Origin: Paracentrotus lividus | Lineage: Eukaryota; Echinodermata; Echinoidea; Camarodonta; Echinidae | Direction: 5' to 3' | Assembly (NCBI GenBank): GCA_940671915.1 | Contig: CALNVZ010003425.1 | Coordinates: 36,094,421-36,158,420 of the forward strand | Length of the DNA: 64,000 nucleotides | In this document: positions 1-10,545 of the stretch, one piece after another | How positions within the stretch are numbered: position 1 is the first letter of the stretch | Layout: every line of letters starts with the position of its first letter | Made by a program: the position numbers and the translations under genes | The notes under the pieces: model-generated | Told to the model about the DNA's origin: nothing | The model's input: only the letters and a program-made list of their open reading frames with translations | Databases searched by the model: none

Positions 1-849
1 TATAGCCACTAGTCCTTAATATGGCCACCCCGGGATGGCATTTGGCGCATGCCACATGACGCCCAGTTTATTCCACTTGGCGACATTCGGTGCCACAGCG
101 AGCCACTGCACGCCAATCACATAATTTTTGGCGCGAAATGACACCGACTGGTGCCGACAGACTCCTACATGTATGATGTAGCATTAATGAATATTTGGCC
201 ACGACTCTTTTTGATGAAAAATACATGGGACACTAATGAATATTCACTACGTGTACAAAAGTCAATGGGGAAAAAAGGATGTCAGATTTGGGGTGTCAGG
301 GGTGTCAGAAATAGGGAGGTCAGGTAACAGAAAGTACGTAGGCCTAGTATTGTGAATGGAGCTGAAATCCAAATGAAAGGCATGGGGAACCTCCGTGAGA
401 CCGACACCTGATGGTCGCTCCATTCAACCAGTGTGTAGAAATCTAAATATCTAGACTAGGGTCTAGGCTAGATCTCTAACGTGTTAGAAAGGATCTAACG
501 TATTTATTTTAAGTTTTAGTCTCGAAAACTGCCAGAAAAAGTTTAATATCAATCTAAACAATAAACATATTAATGACATAAATTTTAACTTTTATTTTAA
601 CTGGTAGACCCTCTAACAGTTATAGCTATTGCAGAAAAGAAATAAATTCGAGAAAACAAGCATGTCCAAAGATTTTAGGGTCTAACTTCTAAGACAATAG
701 GCCTTTAGGGCCTAACGTTAGTTAGGCTCCATATTTCATATTCATTATTCTGCATTATTACACGTTTAAGTCTCTTTTTCAATACATTAAAACCATGTAT
801 TAATACTCTTCCAGATGTTTGTTTGTCGGCGTTCAATATTGTTAGCATA
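1..849. other. gene-free stretch
   Basis: No open frame with splice sites or protein similarity is visible on either strand. The first 180 bases are richer in GC and repeat short GGCGC, GGTGCC and GCCAC words. Bases 450-740 are AT-rich and repeat the word GGTCTAAC several times. I see no gene here. Confidence 0.5.
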
Positions 850-894
850 ATGCATGTCCTATGAATTCTACATTACCCGTATCAATGGAGAAAA

Positions 895-1057
895 GGAGTG
901 CATTATTGTTACAATATTGCACTCCTCGATATGCGATGCCAGTAAAATGCTGCGCGCAACAGCTTTAACAATGGATACGCGGAGCAACAATTTACGTCAT
1001 AATAGCACAACAGCTTTTTATAACAATGGATACGCGGAGCAACAACTTACGTCATAA
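895..1057. repeat. tandem 50-bp duplication next to a small hairpin
   Basis: Bases 957-1002 and 1008-1057 are two near-identical direct copies beginning CAACAGCTTT and containing GGATACGCGGAGCAACAA and TTACGTCATAA. The second copy has four extra bases near its start. Just upstream, 895-908 and 914-927 form a short hairpin (GGAGTGCATTATTG against CAATATTGCACTCC). Each direct copy contains TTACGTCA, which resembles a CREB/ATF site, but nothing shows it is used. It may be part of a decayed mobile element that also includes the fold-back at 1180-1313. Confidence 0.7.
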
Positions 1058-1179
1058 CAGATTGATCATTTGAATTTCTCCTTCAGGCAGATTTGATACA
1101 GGAGAGTAAACCTCTTTTTTGTTTAAACTGATAGCGTTGCTGTTGCCATGGAAAATGGTTTGTATGTATAATAATAATA

Positions 1180-1313
1180 ATATTGGATTTCTTTCGTGCA
1201 ATATGAGATATATTCCATTCATCAGTATGAATATTGCACTCGTCTTCGACTCTTGCAATATTCATACTGATGAATGGAATATATCTCATATTGCACTCAA
1301 GTGCATCCAATAT
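1180..1313. repeat. fold-back hairpin with about 59-bp arms
   Basis: The left arm (1180-1238) and right arm (1254-1313) are almost perfect reverse complements around a loop of about 15 bases (CTCGTCTTCGACTCT). The arms hold the words GCAATATGAGATATATTCC and its complement. Small open frames through it on both strands are by-products of the palindrome. It is most likely a non-autonomous inverted-repeat element; I see no clear target-site duplication. Confidence 0.8.
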
Positions 1314-2017
1314 TATATAGATCTAACTGTTAAATAATTTATTCCAGCAATTCATTTTCTTGAATTTATTTCATTTTCTGCGATTATGATGACCTAATAC
1401 CCGTTCAGTGTATCAACTTTTACCATAACAAATTGATGCTAATAACTTTTATTGTTTGTTTTGTCGGACTAAAACCACCTCCCGAACCCCCTAAAACATA
1501 AAAGAAATCGAGCTTTTCATAGCGGCTGCCTGAGCAGACACGCCAGGACTTTCCCGTAGATGGGGAGTCCGTTGTCCGGACCTGCGCGCGGAATGTGACA
1601 AACGAGCGATGCCTCATCAAATAACGAGAGTCAGATCCACAGTACTAACATAATAATTTCACTATGTTCATGACTTTCATGAAAAGAAAATAATAAAAAA
1701 AAAATTACGAACTAATGAATTCTTACCTTTCGAAATGACAAGAAACGACGACCCACCAAACTCCAGTCTCACGGGCGACAAGCGCATGCGCATTCGGGAA
1801 TTTGTAAGTCGAACTTAAATTATTTAGTAACGCGTACAACAAAGTATTTCTAACTCGTACACGTCGTGAATACAATTAAGTAGACTAATTCTTAAATTTT
1901 ATTGCTAAATTACGAGACGAGGTGTCGGTGCACTATTGTAATTGTACTAGTCGTAGACGTGTTTCGACTTGCAGGATATTTGTGAGCAGTTATCCGGGGG
2001 GGGGCTTATTTGCTTAA
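1314..2017. other. gene-free stretch with a fragment of the TGTCCGGAC repeat
   Basis: No gene is visible. Bases 1559-1581 (GATGGGGAGTCCGTTGTC followed by CGGAC) match the end of a dispersed element seen at 16854-17070 and 47469-47704. This appears to be a partial copy, in the same orientation as the 47-kb copy. A G-run and a long T-run close the stretch at 1996-2053. Confidence 0.5.
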
Positions 2018-2810
2018 CTGCCAGCCGACGTTTTTTTTTTTTTTTTTTTTTTTAACTCCATACACGTTGGTAAGATTCAAATAATTATGTTCAGTGCATG
2101 ACAATCACTTGTTGATTTTGTAATAATCTTCAATATTTACTTGCACATCTTCAAATAAGGTACACTCAACAATTTGCGTAATTGAGTAATATGTCAACTA
2201 ATGTGAAGCATATAAATTTTACATACATTACCACAACTTAAAAACTTAAATTTAAGTAATATAAATTAGCATGATCTAAGTTATCTTCACTACTGTTAAT
2301 GGTTTGAACGTTTTTACCAACTTATTAAGCTGAAGTTTTTTTACACCAACACGTTGATAAGACTACAATATGTTCAGTGATAATCACTTGTGATATTTGT
2401 AATAATCTTTCAATATTTACTTAGCATATACTTCAAATATCAAGTACACTCAACAATGATTTGCGTAATTAAGTAATGTCAACTAATGTTAAGCATATAA
2501 ACTTACTTACATTACCACAACTTAAAAACTTACATTTAATAATATAAATTACTATGATCTAGTTATCTTCACTTATGTTTACTGGTTTGAACGTTTTTAC
2601 CAACTTAATTCCAGCCGAAGTTTTTTTTACAACATACACGTTGATAAGACTCAAATAGTTCAGTGACAATTACTTGTTGATATTTGTAATAATCTTTCAA
2701 ATATTTACTTAGCATATACTTCAAATATTGAGTACTCTCAACAAATTTGCGTAATTAAGTAATGTCAACTAATGTGAAACATATAAAGTTTACTTAAATT
2801 TCGCATTTTT
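2018..2810. repeat. tandem repeat, unit about 290 bp, about 2.7 copies
   Basis: Three successive copies begin near 2023, 2331 and 2614, each with a T-tract followed by ACACGTTG(G/A)TAAGA. Shared words follow in the same order: TGTAATAATCTT, ATTTACTT, CACTCAACAA, TTTGCGTAATT, GTCAACTAATGT, CACAACTTAAAAACTTA and GGTTTGAACGTTTTTACC. The copies differ by many substitutions and small indels, so the array is not recent. It is AT-rich and has no coding potential. Confidence 0.8.
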
Positions 2811-4246
2811 AACACAACTAAAAAATCCTAAATTCTTGTGTATATGGCTAAAATAATAAGTAAACTTACTTCACATCATTTGAGTGACCGACACAAAAAT
2901 ATTATGAATATGGCCAACAAGCACGTAGTTTTAGGTAATATAAAACGGGAAATTTAAGTTTAATTTACTGGACGAAATGTTCATTTTTTTGAGTGTATAA
3001 ATTAACCTTTGCCCTAATTTTAAGGTCATAAGGGTCACCAGAATGTGGCCGCAATGTCAGGTTAGTATGACCTATGTTGTATTCTTGATTAGTTGCTATT
3101 GATATTGTCTATGGATATGTTATGTCTGATTATAGTGAAGCTTGACACAATTATGCATTTAATTATGCATAAATAGACTAATTTGCATATTGCTCAAAAC
3201 TGGCTGGTCGCGTGAAAAAATGTTAATAGACTTAATTGCTAGTTATAAAATTACCTACAATACCAAATTTGACATAATTTGAAGAAAAGTATGTTTATGT
3301 TAATGAAGCCTGACCTTTGACCTCCATTTTGGGTCAAAGAAGGTCAATTAAAAAATTTGAAACATATATTTTCTGATTCGTGTAATCAAGTAGAACATAT
3401 TTATAGATGTTGCCAAACATTAACATGACTTGCAAACGAAGCCCATATTATGACGATTGGTGGCTCCACTATATCAGCATATAAACAGTAAACTGAGTAT
3501 TCGGACTAATCATTGAAAATCTCGGTGAAAAAGGGAACTTGTTGAAAAACGATTCACCATAATTAAAATCGTTCCGAATGTCATGTGCTGGAATCCATCC
3601 GGTATTAATAAAGCACCCTCACATAATGTTACCATATTCTATTACATCGCAAATATATTATCAACCTTGAACAATCAATGTAATTATTTGTAAATGGTTG
3701 GCAATTGCAAAAATATATTGCATCGAGTTTCGTTTTAATAAATTCACCGTTTTCACAGTTTCATCCTTTTTGGTTAATACTAATGCATATTCAGCATATC
3801 GGAATTTCAATTTTTGGATTTATGTACTGTTTTTGTATCTTTCTGCTTAATTCTGTTTCATCATAATAAAATAGTTTACTGTTATTATTATATGATGAAT
3901 GTTTCTTTTCTCGGGACATAGTAACAATGTATTCAAACAACCTGTTATTGAAGAATGAACTACTACACTATTGGGAATCCAATTTGCGTACAATAGTTGT
4001 TGCTAGTTCGGGCAAGCCTCAGACTATATTTCGGCTTGTTTTAAAAGAACAACCCTTGTTTAAAAAGTATACCTATAATTTGAATATTGAAATATGTTAG
4101 TAAGCCAGCCTATGTCATTGAATCGACTATATGACATTCCATGATGTTTACCAAGACGTAAAAAGTGATTTCTCATCAGCTCAAGATCAGTTCGTTGCAG
4201 AATTTAAGCAATTACCATGTAAGATTTTATTTCGTTTATTTTTTTA
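2811..4246. other. gene-free AT-rich stretch
   Basis: No coding exon is supported. Bases 3025-3350 contain several TGACCT or AGGTCA words, similar to other half-site-rich repeats in the window, but no tandem unit can be defined. The rest is AT-rich unique-looking sequence. Confidence 0.4.
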
Positions 4247-4261
4247 TTAATATTTTTTACT

Positions 4262-4535
4262 CTCTTTTATTTTGGGAGGGGTGGGAGGGGTGAGATGGGA
4301 GAAAGATTGAGACATAGCAAAGGACAAGCACGATAGAATGAGTGCTTTAGTTTTACGGTACATGTAGGTGAAAATCTTTGAAAGTAGGGAAACAGATAGA
4401 GGGAGAGGGAGGTAGAGGGGGAAAGAGAGAGAGAGAAGGGGGAGAAAGAAAAAAAGTGAGTGAGTGAAAGAGAGAGAGAGAGAGAGAGAGAGATAGGGAA
4501 AGGGAAAATAAGGAGAGTGAGAGAGACAGATCGAT
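4262..4535. repeat. GA-rich simple sequence
   Basis: The plus strand is almost all purine, with GAGAGA runs (4426-4492) and GGGAGGGG blocks. Long open frames of Ser, Leu and Pro on the minus strand are artefacts of the CT repeat. Confidence 0.9.
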
Positions 4536-5932
4536 TGGAGGCGGAGTGATGTCATTCAGAGAAAGTAGACTGAGAGCATGGGAAGAGTGGACGGCCAGGG
4601 GGAGAGAAATCACTTCAAAAACTCAGAGATTGGATACAAAACGGCCCACACCCTCAATATACCTCCCAATCTACACTAGCATCTAGCAGTGTATACAATG
4701 ATATACGTGAGAGTAAATAGGCCAAACAGCGACCATCCATCTTCCGATCTTTGTCTTGTAATTTGATCAATTTTCAGAATGCTCTATATTTGGGCTGGCT
4801 GGAAGCAAGGTCGATATAGGCGGGAAAGGAAGAAAAGACAGAAAATTCTATCGCTTCACGATTCACGAAAGATTCTCGAAAGATGCCTTCCAGTCTTGAA
4901 TGATAATTTAGAGTTTTGATTGATTTTTCTTTAATTCAAACAAAGTTTTTGAAATCTGGAGGCGGGTATGATGATTTATAATAATTATAAGTTTTCAATG
5001 GTTTGATATGTCAATCTTCAAGCAAGAACCCTTTTAAAGTTTGATAAAATGATCATGATGATGGAAAATTATCCTAAAGAGCGATGGGGAAAACCCCGCT
5101 ATTACCCACTTGAAAAGGTGTTAAAATAACTTAATTGTGTTACTTTTCATACTCGTAGCAAGTTTCCACAATGGTCTTATACTTAATTTTACTTTCAGCA
5201 TGATGTATCATAATGTTTATATGTAAAAATATAAATACATACTTATTGGCTCGACGGCCTCTTTAAATAGGTTTCACCACAGCTCTTTACTAGTTCACTC
5301 GTCTTCTTTAAATCAAGTCTATACTTGAAATGTTTGATGACAGAATGTCAACTTGATATAATATATATTTGGATTAGATTCTTAAAAAACTTTTAAATGT
5401 TCGATCACAGAGTTTTCATAGTTTTCTCAACGCCGCAAACTTTACCATTGTATCCCTTTAATACCTTCAAACAAATCGATGTGAGGTTATGGATGGGGGC
5501 GAAGTGATGTAATGTAACTTCCGCTTTGCAGCTCTTAGAGTGATGAAAGCAATTTTCGCAATGACCTTTGAACTAAAAAAAAACAAAAAACAAAAAAAAC
5601 GGGCACTAATAGAATTTCGATTTATCTGTATTATCTACCATTTTTCAAATATATGATTTTTAAAAATTGTAAATGTAAAATGTAAACCATTATGAAACAA
5701 TAAAATGTTTCATTAGCTGATTCATTGCTACGTGTATAGCGTTGTGTAATACATGTATAAAATGATTGTAATAGAGTATTTTTAACGAAATAAGGCAAAA
5801 AGATAACAAATTCATGAATGTTTATTCAAGATGAAAAAAACAAACAAACAAACAAACAAACCGTCAAGAGAGAAACCAAACGCTCTCTTTCATAATGCGT
5901 ATCTCAACCAAATATACATACGTGAACATATT
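4536..5932. other. gene-free stretch with short A-rich repeats
   Basis: No gene is visible. It includes an A-rich tract at 5574-5598 and a (CAAA)n run at about 5837-5862. Confidence 0.4.
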
Positions 5933-6379
5933 TACGGTGATGAGGTTTACGGTTCACCATGTGGTTAGTCCTAAAAAGGACTGTTTGAGAAAGTGGAAGA
6001 GGAAATGAAGAGTTACAGAAAGAAGAAAATTGATAGGCGAGATAGATAGTAGAGAGTAGAATTAGAGGTAATCTTTCGTGATTTCGTCCTGAAAAGGACT
6101 GTAAACCAGTTGAGAAGACGAGATGCGAGGAAGGCTTGAGTAGTAGAAGACGAGTGAACTCTACTACTACTAATACTATTCAAGCCTTCCTCGCATCTCG
6201 TCTTCTCAACTGGTTTACAGTCCTTTTCAGGACTAAATCACGAAAGATTACCTCTAATTCTACTCTCTACCTCGCCTATCAATTTTCTTCTTTCTGTAAC
6301 TCTTCATTTCCTCTTCCACTTTCTCAAACAGTCCTTTTTAGGACTAACCACATGGTGTACCGTAAACCTCATCACCGTA
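5933..6379. repeat. large fold-back, arms of about 205 bp
   Basis: Left arm 5933-6143 and right arm 6174-6379 are nearly perfect reverse complements, separated by a loop of about 30 bases rich in CTACTACTA. Arm landmarks are ACGGTGATGAGGTTTACGG, GGTTAGTCCTAAAAAGGACTG and AGACGAGATGCGAGGAAGGC with their complements. The left arm has an 8-base insertion (GATAGATA) near 6043. An open frame of 112 codons through the right arm is fortuitous. The near identity of the arms implies recent origin or gene conversion. A transcript would form a long double-stranded hairpin. Confidence 0.9.
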
Positions 6380-6595
6380 TTCGAATCCACCATGCAAGCA
6401 TCTACCTTCAAACACCATGTGAACATATTTTGTTATCATGTATTATTTCGTCGTATCATTTGAACGTGTATTAATAACACACTATTTACTAATTTCCTAC
6501 TAGTGATTGTGTGCAGAGAATACCATGAGGGTCTTGTATTGACATAGATCTATGTTTGAAGAGAACCTTACACTATACAAACTACTAGACGACTA

Positions 6596-6812
6596 CACTG
6601 TTAAAAATTGCTGTAGCTTTTTACAGTAAATTACTGGCAACTCTGTTGCACGGTAATTTACTGTAATTGTCTCTTAAAGTAATCTACTTTCAATGGTAAA
6701 TTACTATAAATTCCCACAAGATACAGGAAACTACCATCAAATATACTGTTATTTACTGTGCAACAAAGTTGCCAGTAATTTACTGTAAAAGCTACAGCAA
6801 TTTTTAACAGTG
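6596..6812. mobile_element. MITE with about 65-bp terminal inverted repeats, TA target site
   Basis: The element starts CACTGTTAAAAATTGCTGTA and ends with its complement, and both sides are flanked by TA. The inverted repeats carry GTAAATTACTGGCAACT and GCACGGTAATTTACTGTA. It has no coding capacity. TA duplication and a short CACTG end fit a Tc1/mariner-type non-autonomous element by general knowledge of that superfamily. Confidence 0.85.
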
Positions 6813-8592
6813 TACATCATCAAAATTCAGTTAATACTGCTGTCAGACGCGACCGGATAAGGTAAACGCATGGGAAAGTGATAGGGAAATCCGTTCTTTG
6901 TCCGATGGTTGTGCGTTTTATCCTGTATTTTTTACGGTCTTTGGTCGTTTCTCACACGTTTGTATGATGTCCTCGCATAAACTCCGCATATCCACAAGAA
7001 GAGTACCGGCCAAACCGCATATGGTTGGCAAGACAAACGGTCATAAACGCACTACCAACGGACAAGGGACGTACCGGTATATCTATAGGGGGCTTATCCG
7101 TTTCCGACTAGAACTTTTTTTTTTGTATAATAATGTGCATGAAAAATGTTTCTGATCATTGTACGTTTCATTATCTGGTCGTGACAACAGCATAAAAAGA
7201 ACCAAGTCGTGTTGAATTCTTTGGTCTTAAATAACCATGACAATCATGTTTGATGAAAATATACATGGGTTGACACCTCCAGCCTACCCCCACGATAACC
7301 TTTCAGATTACCCATTAGTGACATACAAAAATAGCTCCAAAAAACTGTCACATGAATACCCCCCAGTCAAACCTGCGAGACGGACTCAAAACCGACACCA
7401 GACCGAGCAGAAGATAACGTTAATGGTAATAGCAAGTGAGATTGAAATTGGAATCGGATTGGGGGCCAGTGTGTGGTGTGATTGAGGTTATAAATATTTA
7501 CAGACAATACACTCTTATGCATGATTTTGACGTAATGATGACGATTGTAATAGGTTTGAGCGTCAAAAAAAGCTTTCGTTTTTTTTTTTTTTTTTTTTTC
7601 CAGGCACGGTGCAGATACATTTTACAGGAGGCTAAAGCACTCCAAATTAGGTGGTGAAAACACTCGATTTGAGTTAGTTCGAATTTAGTCCCTTCACTCG
7701 AAAGAGTGAACCCGATTTCCAATCATTTTCGAGTGTAAGCTGGATATATAGATTTTCCCGGTCAAGTTCAAACTATCTACGTAAAATTCGACATTTCATT
7801 CAATCAATTTCGTCCGAAATGTGATCGCGATGAAAAATCTGCAATCAAATTCGTTTATGAACATCCAACAACAAAAACCCTTCAATCCAATTGTAAATTT
7901 CGCCGATCAGTTTGATACGTGAGCAGTCTTATTCTTCAATCATCGCTCAAATTCGTCCATTCATGCACATTGACGAAATTCATTGCATATAAACAGTTTT
8001 GTTCGCACAAAAACGAAATTGAGAGCTCATTAACGAATATGAGAGAACAAAAAAATGATCGCGTGCTCACAGCGTTATTTTATAAACAAACACAAAAACA
8101 ATAGCTCGGCTCGATCAGGTTTCGTTTAAATTAGAGGAACAATACTATTGCAAAGAGTTTAAAACTTACCGGGAAAAGCTTTTTTTCACTAAACGAGTGG
8201 ACACGGGTATACGATTTTGCGCACGCTATAATACGCCATGTGTACTTAAGATTTCAACATTCGTTGTATTCCGAGAAGGAGAATTTTTTTAAAGAAGAAC
8301 CACCATGGATCAAGTTCGAATCCAGTGACCTCTATTTCCTTCACTCGAAAGGAGATTGTCCCTCATAAAACTACTTGAAATAGATTAATTTAACTCCCAT
8401 TTGAGCTTTTTTCCATTCGCCTACATTGTATGGGGAGTATATTACAATTTGGAGTATTTTTGGAGCAAATAAAACACTCAGTATTATCCGTTTGTTTTAG
8501 AGAGCATGAGCCATAGATCATTGTCATTAATATGTCATCCTCAGCTGCCCAAGACACTGACGCCCAGTGTAGCTTTCACCTATATTATGCTA
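6813..8592. other. gene-free stretch
   Basis: Bases 6841-7110 have weak inverted ends (CGGATAAG near 6853 and CTTATCCG near 7092) and may be an old element. An open frame at 7237-7485 encodes a hydrophilic stretch ending near a possible donor (AATG then GTAATAG at about 7423), but I find no acceptor or partner exon. A T-run lies at 7579-7600. Words such as CACTCGAAAG recur at 7696 and 8343. Confidence 0.35.
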
Positions 8593-8812
8593 CAGTCACA
8601 CAGACACTTACGTTTAGTTACGTTTTTTTTTCTTCCATCTTCTATTCTTTCATTTCTTATGTATTTCTTTGTTTTATTGGATGAAAGAAATTATCACTAT
8701 TTCCACTGTTGACTTTGACGGGAAGGCATCCGTGGAGATCCGCAGAAAAGGGAGTTTTGGACACAACGCCATGAACGCCCGACGTAACTCAACATAAGTG
8801 TCTGTGTGACTG
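8593..8812. mobile_element. MITE, TA target site, 220 bp
   Basis: The ends are CAGTCACACAGACACTTA and its near complement TAAGTGTCTGTGTGACTG, flanked by TA on both sides. The inverted repeat continues, imperfectly, to TTACG and CGTAA. There is no coding capacity. Confidence 0.8.
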
Positions 8813-8832
8813 TAACATCAAACTTTTTTTTT

Positions 8833-8918
8833 TACACGGTCACACCAATAAGATCGAACTCTGACAAACAACAGACCAGTAACAAATTAGGTTTGTAGTT
8901 ACTGTGACCGTGTGACAT
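8833..8918. repeat. small inverted-repeat element
   Basis: ACACGGTCACA near the left end pairs with TGTGACCGTGT at the right end, 84 bases apart, directly after the previous MITE. It is probably a tiny MITE or a remnant. Confidence 0.5.
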
Positions 8919-10137
8919 GAGCTAACCTAAAGAGTGTTATAATGCCCTTTTTTTTTACATTAATTCCAAGTGCGTTTAGTATAATTATTTTCTTTTTATT
9001 TGTTGGTCCACAATTATATTAAGTTTTTATTCTTCGATCGATTCTACTGTTCAGACTTAACGGATATTGTTCAAAGTTAACTTGCAATTTGATTTTTCCC
9101 CAAAAAAGCATAAAGATATAGGTTTGAAGAAAAGTGCATGGATGTTTCATAGTTTCGATTTTGTGACGTCACGTGCGAGCTGCTCTCCCATATATAATGA
9201 TGTGTAATTTAAATTCCATAAATTGCTATATCTGCAGAAGAAAATTAATTCTTTCACCTATGATGTCAATATATCATCAAACCTGTGTTTCCCTATGCAA
9301 TATCTTTTACTCCATAAAGAACCGTAACAAAAAAAGACAAATTTATGAAATTTATCATGTACATCGTTACGATACGTATATGGGAGCGAAGATGGAAAGT
9401 GTCGTCACAAAATTAGAAATTCCGAAGTTCATCATTTAACTTCGTTTCTTTGATGGATATTCTTCAAACCCTCACTCATATTTTTCCTCATGAAAAAACA
9501 CAAAACTATTTCAATTCCAGGGTGAACTTAGCGTTCCAAGAGGATATTCAGAAGTAACGAACACAAGAACAAGAACAAGAACGTCTCCTTTAATCACACT
9601 TTTGGAATGCAAACATTGAACAATTGTGTTGCTTAGATTTGCATATATGTTTTTTTTTTTAAAGATTATGATAAGAATAGGAGTACGTTCCTTTTTAAAC
9701 AATTTTATGTCGTTGATAGGGACAACAATAATTGGTTTTTGTGTCACAAAAAACATATTAATAAAATGGAGATATACAGCTCTTGGTTTAAATCATTTTT
9801 GATTTATTATTTTGAACTCGGGCCATTAATGCTTAACTAAAAGTCAATGATTATTGAATAACGAAAAACGTGACTAGTATTATGTAACATGACTGTTCAA
9901 CAGTGTTTATAAACAAAGCACAAAGTCATTGTGATACAAAGACACAATATAGCTGCTTGGTGACTGTTTTGACATCGGATTACTTGCATGCACTGTAGTG
10001 TACTTGAAAGATGAAAAGACAGGTATTGCATTATCATGGAACAGTTTGCCAAGATATACCACATAGGTCACACTCTCTCTCTCTCTCCCCCCCCTCTCTA
10101 TCTCTCTCTCTCTGACACCGTAATGATTGGTAAATTG
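8919..10137. other. gene-free stretch
   Basis: No supported exon. A CT-rich microsatellite lies at 10073-10113. The sequence is AT-rich elsewhere. Confidence 0.4.
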
Positions 10138-10545
10138 CCATTTGTCTAAACCCACTTTTGTTATAGCCCGTTTGGTCTAATCCTATATAGTCTAATTCCA
10201 TTTCAGCGTACTTATTTCGTCTAATTCCCATTTGGTCTAATACCTGGTTCGTCTAATGCCCACTGCTCTAAAAGTATCTGGTCAATTCATGTAACAAACT
10301 GGTAATATACTAAATATTCATTGGAAACTAGACGAAAATGACATTAGACCGTTTGTTATTAGACGAATTTGCAATTAGAATAAGTAGTCATAAGACCAAG
10401 TGAAAATTAGCCACGCATGCCTTTGGCTAATTGTAAATTTGACCAAATCATTAATAGACCAAATGGGTTTAGCCCAGATGGTGTTAGAAGAATCAGAGAA
10501 TTGACCAACCGCTGTTATTATACCAAGTGGATATTAACGTAACGA
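10138..10545. repeat. GGTCTAAT array with inverted second half
   Basis: The first half (10138-10290) repeats a degenerate unit of about 16 bases of the form (T)TTGGTCTAATNCCCA. The second half (10325-10540) repeats the reverse complement (ATTAGACCAAATGGG-like). Together they form a loose palindrome of short tandem units. A second array of the same kind lies at 53148-53700. The unit sequence varies heavily, so individual repeats are old. Confidence 0.85.

Noticed and set aside
4247..4613. Ser/Leu/Pro-rich frames on the minus strand
   Set aside because: They translate a CT microsatellite.
6136..6474. 112-codon frame over the fold-back right arm
   Set aside because: The palindrome makes long frames likely; no splice sites or recognisable protein.
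7237..7485. Hydrophilic 82-codon frame (HEYPPVKPARRTQNRHQTEQ)
   Set aside because: No acceptor, no partner exon and no family recognised; kept only as a remark in the gene-free entry.
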